From Bradyrhizobium manausense (GTDB lineage: Bacteria; Pseudomonadota; Alphaproteobacteria; Rhizobiales; Xanthobacteraceae), in contig NZ_LJYG01000034.1 of NCBI RefSeq assembly GCF_001440035.1, positions 21,913 to 85,912 on the forward strand: a stretch of DNA of 64,000 nucleotides, read 5' to 3'. The notes beneath the pieces are model-generated. The model was not told the DNA's origin, did no database searches, and worked only from the letters and a program-made list of their open reading frames with translations. Position numbers and translations under genes: made by a program. Shown here piece by piece: positions 44,700 through 52,150 of this stretch (the stretch's first letter is position 1; each line of letters opens with the position of its first letter).

Positions 44700-45980
44700 A
44701 TGGCTCTGATCTCGCTTCGCGTCTCCGACGAAGTTGCGGCGGAGTTCTCAGCTTTTGCTGCTACTCAGGGCGGCAAGTCAGCGCTGCTGCGTCGTCTCAT
44801 TGCCGATGCACTGGCTGCACCAACGCCGCGCATCTTGGCGTTGCCCGTCGGACGGCAGAAAAAGGTGACGGTGCGATTTCGCGAGAGCGAGATGCGGCAG
44901 CTCGCAGAAGTCTCACATCAGCGGGGCATGACGCGAACCGGCTGGATTGTTGCACTGGTGCGCTCACGATTGGGGTCACCCGTGCAGCATTCCCCGAACG
45001 AGCATGACGCGCTTCGCGCGATCGTTCGCGAGCTCAACCGGATTGGCGGCAACATCAATCAGATCGCGCGTGCCGCAAACACCAGTGTGCTGCAGGGCAG
45101 GGCGGTTGAGCCCGATCTATCCGCAATTCAAGAGGCGAAATTGGTCATCGAAAGAGAGCTCGCGCAATTGCGTAGTGCGCTGCACGGCAACGCGGATGCG
45201 ACGCTGGCAGGTCGTTCGGGATTGAAAGATCTGCAGCAACGCTGGGAGGATGATGCCGGTCTCGACGACAAGCGCCGTCGCGATGGATCGCTCTCGGTCA
45301 ACATCATTCTGTCGATGCCGGCTGGCACCGATGCCGCCGCCGTCAAGGATTCAGCCCGGGCATTTGCCATCGACACGTTCGGCTACAACCATGACTACGT
45401 CTTCGTTCAGCACCTCGATGACAAACACCCCCACGTGCACCTGACCGTTCGGTCGCTGGGCCATGACGGCAAGCGCCTCAATCCGCGCAAGGCGGATCTT
45501 CAGGCTTGGCGAGAGCGGTTTGCTGGCGAACTCCGGCTTCGCGGGATCGCGGCGGAGGCAACGCCGCGGCGGACCCGAGGACGGGTACGAAAGGCCGATC
45601 GGGGAGCGGTCCTCGCTTTGCGCAAGCGAAAGATCACGCCCGATGTCGATCGGCTCGCCCGTAAGGAGGTGCTTTCGGAGGTGAGGGGCGGAAGGACTGC
45701 CAAACGTCCTTGGGACGAGCAGATTAAGTCGCGTCAGGACGCGATCAGGAGGCGATATCTCGAGTATGCAGCCGAGCTGCAGCGCTCTGGAGTGGCAGCA
45801 GATGAGGCGCTAGCGCGACAGATACGGCAATTCGTCAACGAAATGCCCGCCGTTGAAACTCGTCGGCATGGGCTGAAGAACGCGCTTTCGGAGCTTGCCA
45901 ATACGCGGGGACGCAGCGCGGAGCACAGAATCGAGGTAGAAGGGGGCGCCAAAGCACGAGGCAACGAGCGTACCAGGTAA
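44700..45980 (+). CDS. MobC-relaxase fusion (mobilisation protein)
   Basis: 426 residues from ATG 44700. First 60 residues resemble a ribbon-helix-helix (MALISLRVSDEVAAEFSAFA). Residues about 60-170 match MobC relaxosome proteins (RELNRIGGNINQIARAAN). Then a VirD2/MobA-type relaxase core with the three-His motif FVQHLDDKHPHVHLTVRSLG, and a charged tail with KRPWDEQIKSRQDAIRRRYL. The Tyr-bearing motif I that normally opens the relaxase domain is not obvious. It would nick oriT for transfer. Its stop lies two bases before the tRNA-Met fragment. Confidence 0.75.
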   Translation: MALISLRVSDEVAAEFSAFAATQGGKSALLRRLIADALAAPTPRILALPVGRQKKVTVRFRESEMRQLAEVSHQRGMTRTGWIVALVRSRLGSPVQHSPNEHDALRAIVRELNRIGGNINQIARAANTSVLQGRAVEPDLSAIQEAKLVIERELAQLRSALHGNADATLAGRSGLKDLQQRWEDDAGLDDKRRRDGSLSVNIILSMPAGTDAAAVKDSARAFAIDTFGYNHDYVFVQHLDDKHPHVHLTVRSLGHDGKRLNPRKADLQAWRERFAGELRLRGIAAEATPRRTRGRVRKADRGAVLALRKRKITPDVDRLARKEVLSEVRGGRTAKRPWDEQIKSRQDAIRRRYLEYAAELQRSGVAADEALARQIRQFVNEMPAVETRRHGLKNALSELANTRGRSAEHRIEVEGGAKARGNERTR

Positions 45981-45982
45981 CC

Positions 45983-46037
45983 GAGCGCAGGAATCATAAT
46001 CCTGGGGTCGGGGGTTCGAGTCCCTCCCCCGCTACCA
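45983..46037 (+). pseudogene. tRNA-Met(CAT) 3' fragment (attachment-site scar)
   Basis: GAGCGCAGGAATCATAATCC, then TGGGGTCGGGGGTTCGAGTC and CCTCCCCCGCTACCA. Anticodon arm CAGGA-ATCATAA-TCCTG with CAT, T arm and acceptor 3' strand with CCA. The 5' half is missing; the relaxase gene is directly upstream. It starts at the same GAGC position as the tRNA-Lys fragment. Confidence 0.85.
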
Positions 46038-46653
46038 ACGATCCCCCCGACATAGCCATGTTCGGAAACAGGGCCGGATTGCCGCACAGCGCGGCGAGCC
46101 GCCCCTTGATGTCGGTCTGCACGCTCCGGTCATCTTCGCTATTGGCCTTGGTTCCAGCCCCTCCCGGTCGGCTCGGGCTGGCATGCACGATGATCGCCGT
46201 CACCAACTCGCGGATGGTCGCAAACTCGGTCGGGGTGCCGTGCTTGAATTGGTCAGCCAACTCCAGGACGGCACGCTTGTAGCGGTCGAGCGCCTTCGGG
46301 TGTAGGGCGATCACGTCGTCGACTTCCTTAGCCGCCTCAAGTCGGCCGGCAAGGATTGTGCGCTCAGCTTCCAACTCGCGCATTCGAGGAGCTAACGGCC
46401 CGGCCGGCACCCCTTCCTTGGTGATCGCATCGACAGCGCGTCTGATCTCGCGGTCGATCTCTCCGAGCCGCCGTTCTATCCGGGCACGCTCGGCGTTCGC
46501 CTCCTGCTTCAGCCGTTTGCGCTCAGCGTTGTAGGCATCGACATACTTGGCAATCGTCTGCGGATGCGCGAGATGTTGGCGCAAACCTTTGATGGCCAAG
46601 CCTTCGATGTCATCGAGGTAGATGGGTCGGCCATTGTCGCAGGAGCCGACTGG
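45994..46653 (-). pseudogene. Large serine recombinase, C-terminal remnant
   Basis: Open from a TGA at 46656-46654. Starts SCDNGRPIYLDDIEGLAIKG, the end of the zinc ribbon of serine recombinases, then LRQHLAHPQTIAKYVDAYNA, a long coiled coil (RARIERRLGEIDREIRRAVD) and the C-terminal GRLAALCGNPALFPNM. The catalytic Ser domain is missing. The last residues (GEGLEPPTPGL) are read from the antisense strand of the tRNA-Met fragment, as is usual when such a recombinase abuts its tRNA target. Confidence 0.8.
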
Positions 46654-46730
46654 TCAACTTGCATTAGAGGTTTGTGTCCAGGCAACTCGGTCTGCTCGCA
46701 GGCGGACCTTACGATGGTCCAATAACGTTC

Positions 46731-47345
46731 TCAGAACGTCGGCGGCGTGTTGATCCAGACAGCGCGCATTTGGGATTTTCCGGGGTTGCGATAAGCATGG
46801 GGAAGGTCCGAAGGAAAATAGAAGGAGTCACCTGCGCGTAGAAGATGCTTCTCGTTGTTGATGGTCAGCTCAAGTTGCCCTTCCACCACGAAGCCTACCT
46901 CTTCCCCTTTGTGCTGAAGAGTCCCGTTCGTATGCCCTCCGGGCTCAATGACAACGAGAAACCCCTCTAGCAATCGTCCCTCTGCCGAAGGCACGAGGAT
47001 TTCGGCCATCACACCCTCGCTGCCGGCAGCCTTCTTATGGCCGATGACTTTGCGCTGCTCCGGACGCATGATCGTCCAGGGCTCCGCCGCTTCGCTGCTG
47101 AGAAGCGTCGATACGCTGAGATCAAGAGCCTTGCACAGGCGGTGCAGCGTGGTGAGCGAAGGGATTGCGCGCTCGTTTTCGATCTTCGAAAGCATGCTTT
47201 CCGAACAACCGGCCGCGTCCGCTACGTCCTTCAGACGCATGTGATTGACAAGGCGCGCGTGCTTGAGTCGTGCGCCGATCCGCGGGGCGTCTGACCTGGG
47301 CTGCTCGACAGAGAGTTTCGAAGCGGCTGTCCGTTTTGGTTTCAA
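46731..47345 (-). CDS. XRE-cupin transcriptional regulator of the pyrimidine-like cluster
   Basis: 204 residues. N-terminal helix-turn-helix of the XRE class (LKDVADAAGCSESMLSKIEN), then a cupin sensor (VVIEPGGHTNGTLQHKGEEV, GDSFYFPSDLPHAYRNPG). Such proteins bind a metabolite in the cupin and repress or activate neighbouring catabolic genes. It diverges from the RutA-like gene; the gap (47346-47489) holds a 17-bp palindrome that recurs before two more units of the cluster. Confidence 0.88.
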   Translation of the reverse strand: MKPKRTAASKLSVEQPRSDAPRIGARLKHARLVNHMRLKDVADAAGCSESMLSKIENERAIPSLTTLHRLCKALDLSVSTLLSSEAAEPWTIMRPEQRKVIGHKKAAGSEGVMAEILVPSAEGRLLEGFLVVIEPGGHTNGTLQHKGEEVGFVVEGQLELTINNEKHLLRAGDSFYFPSDLPHAYRNPGKSQMRAVWINTPPTF

Positions 47346-47432
47346 AATCGATTCTCCACGTCAGCAGCATTAGCCAAGCGGGCGGTCAGGGGCAACGCCC
47401 ACTTTATCGTCATTGCTGCCTAATTTATCTGC

Positions 47433-47449
47433 ATGAAAGTAACTTGAAT
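47433..47449. promoter_or_regulatory. Operator copy A
   Basis: ATGAAAGT-A-ACTTGAAT. Right half identical to the perfect palindrome at 55757-55773; left half two changes. In the divergent region between the XRE-cupin regulator and the RutA-like gene, 41 bases before ATG 47490. Confidence 0.6.
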
Positions 47450-47489
47450 AGCATGCAATATGCTTCCGACGCTAACGACGGAGGTCCAC

Positions 47490-48575
47490 ATGGTGCGTCC
47501 ACTCGATCTGGGCATTTTTCTTCCCAACGCCAAAGGTGGAGCAATCATGGCCACGGGATCGCCTCCTCAATACTCGCCTAACTGGGAGCTGAACCGCAAA
47601 AACGCTCTACTGGCCGAGGAGGCCGGGTTCGAATTTCTGCTCTCCATGGTGAAGTGGCGCGGCTTCGGAGGTGAGACCAACCATTGGGACTACTCCCTCG
47701 AGTCGTTTTCCCTGATGGCGGCATGCGCTGCGGTCACCTCACGCATCCAACTTTACGCCTCGGTGGCAATCCCGACGATTCACCCTGGTGTCATCGCGAA
47801 GATGGCCTCGACCATAGACGACATCAGCAAGGGCCGCTTCGGCGTGAACATCGTTAGCGGCTGGAACAAGCTCGAGTATTCCCAGATGGGGCTCTGGCAG
47901 GGTGACGACTACTTCAAACGACGATACGAATATGCTGCTGAGTATCTTGAGTTGCTGCGTAGGCTTTGGACACAGGACCGGGTCACCCATCGCAGCGACT
48001 TTTTCCATTTCGACGACTGCAAGTCCTATCCGAAACCGTCGCGCGAGATTCCGGTCATCTGCGCAGGTCAGTCGGAGCGCGGCATCTCCTTTACGGCGCA
48101 ACATGCGGATTTTGGCTTCCTCGGCGGGCAGGACGATTCGCTCGCGGATCTTGGCCGGCTGAACGACAAGTTACAGGCGTCGGCCGCGCGTTTCGGACGC
48201 AAAGTGGGAGCATACGTCTTGCTCACGGTCATCGCGGAGGAGACCGACGAAGCGGCCTTCGCCAAGCGCGATCATTACATCCAGACTAGCGATAAGGCTG
48301 CAATGGCCGAGTGGGCGCGTGTCGCCGGCATGGATTTTTCGCGCGCGACCTATAAGGACCTTGCGGTCCAGACCTTCATGGCCATCCCCTATGTCGCCGG
48401 ATCGTATTCGACCGTTGCGCGCTATCTGGATGGGCTCGCGGAAAACGGCTTGGCGGGCGTCTGCTTCATATTCCCCGACTACGAGCACGATCTGAAACGT
48501 CTGATCGACAACGTCCTCCCGCTCATGAAGCATAAGCGCCCTGCCGAACAGCCTTCGCTGGCGCTTGTGCCATGA
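47490..48575 (+). CDS. Flavin-dependent monooxygenase, RutA-like (luciferase family)
   Basis: 361 residues from ATG 47490, chosen for GGAGG five bases upstream (frame open from 47460). Bacterial luciferase-like fold with DLGIFLPNAKGGAIMATGSP, FEFLLSMVKWRGFGGETNHW, KGRFGVNIVSGWNKLEYSQM and VICAGQSERGISFTAQHADF, all typical of pyrimidine monooxygenase RutA. RutA uses reduced FMN and O2 to cut the uracil ring between N3 and C4. No RutB/RutC/RutD genes are present, so the substrate may differ from uracil. ATGA overlap with the next gene. Confidence 0.88.
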   Translation: MVRPLDLGIFLPNAKGGAIMATGSPPQYSPNWELNRKNALLAEEAGFEFLLSMVKWRGFGGETNHWDYSLESFSLMAACAAVTSRIQLYASVAIPTIHPGVIAKMASTIDDISKGRFGVNIVSGWNKLEYSQMGLWQGDDYFKRRYEYAAEYLELLRRLWTQDRVTHRSDFFHFDDCKSYPKPSREIPVICAGQSERGISFTAQHADFGFLGGQDDSLADLGRLNDKLQASAARFGRKVGAYVLLTVIAEETDEAAFAKRDHYIQTSDKAAMAEWARVAGMDFSRATYKDLAVQTFMAIPYVAGSYSTVARYLDGLAENGLAGVCFIFPDYEHDLKRLIDNVLPLMKHKRPAEQPSLALVP

Positions 48576-49168
48576 TCTCGCGATCGATCGAGGGCGAAGC
48601 AATCGCTCAGCTCTTCACACGCGCTCGGACGCCTTCCGCCTGGAGTTCGACACCGATCGAAATGGCGACTCTCAAGCAACTCTACGAGCTCGCAAAGCTG
48701 GGCCCGACCAGCGCAAACTGCCAGCCGATGCGGCTCGCTTTCGTCACGACTTCTGCAGCCAAAGAACAACTGCTGCTGGCGTTGTCGAGAGGAAACGTAA
48801 AGAAGGCGGCGTCGGCCCCGGCGATCGCCATTGTTGCTCAGGACCGCAATTATCTGGACCGCCTGCCGGAGCTTTACCCCGTGGGTTACGACGCCCGCTC
48901 CTGGTTCAATACGTCCCCGGATGCGGTCGCGGGCCATGGGGAGCGCAACACCATGCTGCAGGCGGCCTATCTCATCATGGCTGCGCGTGCGCTCGGTATC
49001 GATTGCGGCCCGATGTCCGGCTTTGACCGGGATGCAATCAATAAGATCTTTTTCCCCGATCAGAGCTGGGACGCAAAGCTGCTGATCGGCCTGGGATTTG
49101 CCGCCGAGCCTGTACGCGAGCCGCGGAAGCCACGGCTCCGCGTCGAAGATGCTTGCCGCTTCATTTGA
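48572..49168 (+). CDS. Nitroreductase-family reductase, RutE-like
   Basis: 198 residues. Core motifs LYELAKLGPTSANCQPMRLA, FNTSPDAVAGHGERNTMLQA and ARALGIDCGPMSGFDRDAIN match RutE/HadB-type malonic semialdehyde reductases of the nitroreductase fold. They reduce a semialdehyde to a hydroxy acid with NAD(P)H and flavin. Coupled to the RutA-like gene by an ATGA overlap. Confidence 0.85.
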   Translation: MISRSIEGEAIAQLFTRARTPSAWSSTPIEMATLKQLYELAKLGPTSANCQPMRLAFVTTSAAKEQLLLALSRGNVKKAASAPAIAIVAQDRNYLDRLPELYPVGYDARSWFNTSPDAVAGHGERNTMLQAAYLIMAARALGIDCGPMSGFDRDAINKIFFPDQSWDAKLLIGLGFAAEPVREPRKPRLRVEDACRFI

Positions 49169-49183
49169 TCGAACGGAGCCGTT

Positions 49184-49948
49184 ATGACTATCGATTACAA
49201 AAGGCCTGCTTTCGGTTCCTTCATTGTCGAGCATGCGAGTGTTTCGACCGTCCGCATCGCCGCAAGCGCTGATGCAGATTTCCTTATCTTTGACGGCGAA
49301 CATGGATGCATGGAGTCCGCATCGCTGCGCAATGCAATTGCTATGTGCAATGCGCTTTCAATCGATGCTGTGGTTCGCGTCCCCGCTGTTGATAGCGAAT
49401 TGCTCTCACAGGGTCTGGACGCGGGTGCGCGCGGGATCCTCATCCCGAACGTGCAGTCTGCGGAAGAGGCGCAGCTCGCCGTCGCACGCGCCAAATTTCC
49501 TCCTGCCGGAAAGCGCGGGGCTGCTTTCGGTAGCGCTCAGGACGGCTACGCCGGCGGCAACGTCGCGAGCAAGATTGTCGAGGCGAACGCTCGTACCCTG
49601 ATCTTGTGCATGATCGAGAGCCCGCTCGGAATGGCGCAGGCCAATCGGATCGCGTCGATCGAAGGCGTGGACGGTTTGTGGTTCGGATACATTGATTTCA
49701 GCATCGCAGCATCCGTTCCGGGCCAACTTGAGCATGAATTAGTCACGGCGGCCCGTAAGCAAATAGCCGCGGCATGTCGCGATCACAGCAAGAGAGCATG
49801 CGTGATGGTTACCTCGGCGGCCGAGCTGTCGCGCTATGCGGAAGACGGCTTCGATGTGATCGCCTACGGATCCGACGCGTTCGTGATGAAGCAGGGGTTT
49901 TCGACCGGCATCGAGCTGTGTCGCAGACAGTTCGGCAATCTTCAATAG
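49184..49948 (+). CDS. HpcH/HpaI-family aldolase
   Basis: 254 residues. FGSFIVEHASVSTVRIAASA, FLIFDGEHGCM (base), GARGILIPNVQSAEEAQLAV and metal ligands in LCMIESPLGMAQ and WFGYIDFSI. Class II pyruvate-type aldolases of this family split or join 2-keto-3-hydroxy acids. The usual GxxDL reads GYIDF, a small deviation near the second metal ligand. Fifteen bases after the RutE-like gene, in the same operon. Confidence 0.85.
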   Translation: MTIDYKRPAFGSFIVEHASVSTVRIAASADADFLIFDGEHGCMESASLRNAIAMCNALSIDAVVRVPAVDSELLSQGLDAGARGILIPNVQSAEEAQLAVARAKFPPAGKRGAAFGSAQDGYAGGNVASKIVEANARTLILCMIESPLGMAQANRIASIEGVDGLWFGYIDFSIAASVPGQLEHELVTAARKQIAAACRDHSKRACVMVTSAAELSRYAEDGFDVIAYGSDAFVMKQGFSTGIELCRRQFGNLQ

Positions 49949-49956
49949 TGAATTGA

Positions 49957-50982
49957 ATGAGGACAATGATGAGCATGAGCGATTCCGTACCCACCATCGA
50001 CGTTTCGCGATTCGTCCACGGGAGCCCATCAGAACGCGACGCGGTCGTCCGCCAGGTTGCCGAAACCTGCGAGCGTATCGGTTTCTTTCTCATCAAAGGG
50101 CACGGCGTTCCCGACGATCTCATCGCTCGGACATATGCCTCCGCACGCTCGTTCTTCGACCTCCCCAAGGAGGAAAAGCTTGAGGTAAAGCGAATCAGGC
50201 CGGAAGTCAGCCGGGGCTACAACTCGCTCGCAGACCAGAGCCTGTCGCGAAGCATGGGTATTCTCTCGCCGCCCGATCTACAGGAAAGCTTCAATATTGG
50301 GCCGCTGAATGCCGGCTCTGATCCCTACTTTACCGAGGGCTTTGGAGTGGTCCACTTCGCGCCCAATCAATGGCCCAAGCGTCCGAGCGACTTCCGCGCG
50401 AACGCGACCGAGTACTACAGTGCGATGGAAAAGGTGTCGTGGCAATTGATGCGGATCTTCGCGCTCTCGCTCGGGCTTGAGGAGAGCTTTTTCGATGGGA
50501 AGATCGACAAGCACGTCAGCAGCCTGCGCTTCATCAACTATCCCGATCAGCCGTTGCCCCCAGCCGAAGGCCAGAAGCGCGCCGGCGAGCACACCGATTA
50601 CGGCGCTCTCACCATCCTGAAGGTCGAGGACGCGCCGGGTGGGCTGCAAGTGCGCGACCGAGCGGGAAATTGGATCGATATCGGCTACCTGCCGGGCACC
50701 TTTGTCGTCAACATCGGCGATCTCATGATGCAATGGACCAATGATCGCTGGATTTCCACCCTGCACAGGGTGATGAACCCGCCGCTGGACGCAGCAACGA
50801 GCCGTCGCATCTCTTTGGTGTTCTTTCATCAGCCGAACTACGACGCCGAAGTCGCGTGCCTACCCACCTGTGCGTCGGCCGAGAACCCGGCCAAGTATCC
50901 CGCGACCACGTCGGGTGCGCATTGGCGCGGGAAGAACCAGGCCGCGAGGAACGTCAAGCCGGCTGAGGAGAAGGTTGCCTGA
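49957..50982 (+). CDS. 2-oxoglutarate/Fe(II) oxygenase (isopenicillin N synthase-like)
   Basis: 341 residues; start may be any of several clustered ATGs (49957, 49966, 49969 or 49975). N-terminal DIOX_N part (VPTIDVSRF, FFLIKGHGVPDDLIARTYAS). Iron site H-x-D in GEHTDYGALTILKVEDAPGG and the distal His in TLHRVMNPP; 2-oxoglutarate Arg in SRRISLVFFHQPN. Such enzymes hydroxylate or demethylate small molecules, including nucleobases (thymine 7-hydroxylase). Eight bases after the aldolase gene. Confidence 0.88.
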   Translation: MRTMMSMSDSVPTIDVSRFVHGSPSERDAVVRQVAETCERIGFFLIKGHGVPDDLIARTYASARSFFDLPKEEKLEVKRIRPEVSRGYNSLADQSLSRSMGILSPPDLQESFNIGPLNAGSDPYFTEGFGVVHFAPNQWPKRPSDFRANATEYYSAMEKVSWQLMRIFALSLGLEESFFDGKIDKHVSSLRFINYPDQPLPPAEGQKRAGEHTDYGALTILKVEDAPGGLQVRDRAGNWIDIGYLPGTFVVNIGDLMMQWTNDRWISTLHRVMNPPLDAATSRRISLVFFHQPNYDAEVACLPTCASAENPAKYPATTSGAHWRGKNQAARNVKPAEEKVA

Positions 50983-51000
50983 TAAAGCGACTTTCTGGGC

Positions 51001-51017
51001 TGGAAAGTGACTTGAAA
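51001..51017. promoter_or_regulatory. Operator copy B
   Basis: TGGAAAGT-G-ACTTGAAA, the same core AAGT-N-ACTTGAA as copies A and C. A weaker half-like word AAAGCGACTTT lies just before (50984-50994). Upstream of the BMP transporter genes. Confidence 0.55.
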
Positions 51018-51133
51018 ATCAGCGGTCGAACGAAATTCGACTGCTGGGACTCAAAATCATTCGAAATATCAACACGGTCGGTCGTGGCATCGTTTTTGCG
51101 ATGTCATCGATCGCGCAACATCCGGAGGCGGAA

Positions 51134-52150
51134 ATGGCAGGTGACAGACGTTCGATCTCATTAACGCGCCGCAGTGCTCTCGTGACGCTCGGCTCCATCG
51201 CGGGATCTGCGTTACTCAATCGTTCCTCATATGCGGCCGACAAGCTGAAGGTCGCAGGCGTCTATTCGGTTCCCGTGGATCAACAATGGGCAAGTCGGCT
51301 GCACATTGCTCTAAAGGCAGCGGAGGCGAGGGGCGATATCGTATACAGCTGGTCGGAGAGCGTAGCGAACACCGACATGGAGCGGACGATCCGCGACTGG
51401 GCGGAGAAGAAGCCGCAACTCGTCATCGCCGATGCGTTCGCAATAGAGCGCAACGCTAGGAAAGTCGCCGCCGACTATCCCAAAACGGCCTTCCTGATGG
51501 GATCCAGCTTCGGCCCAACCGATCCGAACTACTCAGTCTTCGACAATTTCATTCAGGATGCGTCTTATCTGACCGGCATCATCGCTGGCGGAATGTCGAA
51601 ATCGGGAGTGATCGGCATGGTCGGCGGCTATCCCATTCCGGAAGTCAACCGCCTGATGAACGCGTTCATGGAAGGCGTTCGCGAGGTCAATCCAAAGGCG
51701 AAGTTCTTCATAAGCTTCATCGGGAGCTGGTTTGATCCCCCCAAGGCCAAGGAAGCGGCCTACGCCCAGATCGAGCGCGGCGCGGACCTGCTCTATGCGG
51801 AACGTTTCGGCGTCTCGGATGCCGCCAAGGAGAAAGGCGTGTTGACCATCGGAAACCTCGTCAATACGCAGCCGCAATATCCGAATACAGTCGTGGTATC
51901 GGCGCTGTGGCACATGGAGCCGACGATAGACAAGGTCATCGCCAAGCTGAAGGAAGGATCCTACAAAGCTGAGGATTACGGCTCATTCAGCATGATGAAA
52001 TTTGGCGGTGCTTCGGTCTCCCCGCTCGGCACTTTCGAAGGCAAGGTGCCAAGCGAGATCATGGCGAAAGTTGCCGATCGGGAAAAGGCCATTCGCGATG
52101 GAAGCTTCGTAGTGAAGGTCAACGATACCGAGCCGAAGTCGACGGTGTGA
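51134..52150 (+). CDS. BMP-family periplasmic binding protein (nucleoside-type importer)
   Basis: 338 residues from ATG 51134 (GGAGG upstream); ATG 51101 is an alternative. Tat-like signal LTRRSALVTLGSIAGSALL. PF02608 (BMP/Med) features: DKLKVAGVYSVPVDQQWASR, DAFAIERNARKVAADYPKTA, FQDASYLTGIIAGGMSKSG-like region and IGMVGGYPIPEVNRLMNAFM. BMP proteins bind nucleosides or purine-like compounds. GTGA overlap with the ATPase gene. Confidence 0.9.
   Translation: MAGDRRSISLTRRSALVTLGSIAGSALLNRSSYAADKLKVAGVYSVPVDQQWASRLHIALKAAEARGDIVYSWSESVANTDMERTIRDWAEKKPQLVIADAFAIERNARKVAADYPKTAFLMGSSFGPTDPNYSVFDNFIQDASYLTGIIAGGMSKSGVIGMVGGYPIPEVNRLMNAFMEGVREVNPKAKFFISFIGSWFDPPKAKEAAYAQIERGADLLYAERFGVSDAAKEKGVLTIGNLVNTQPQYPNTVVVSALWHMEPTIDKVIAKLKEGSYKAEDYGSFSMMKFGGASVSPLGTFEGKVPSEIMAKVADREKAIRDGSFVVKVNDTEPKSTV

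Noticed and set aside
45734-46087. Minus-strand frame ending GGTRTPDPRIMIP-like
   Set aside because: It is the antisense reading of the tRNA-Met fragment and the relaxase gene, a known artefact.
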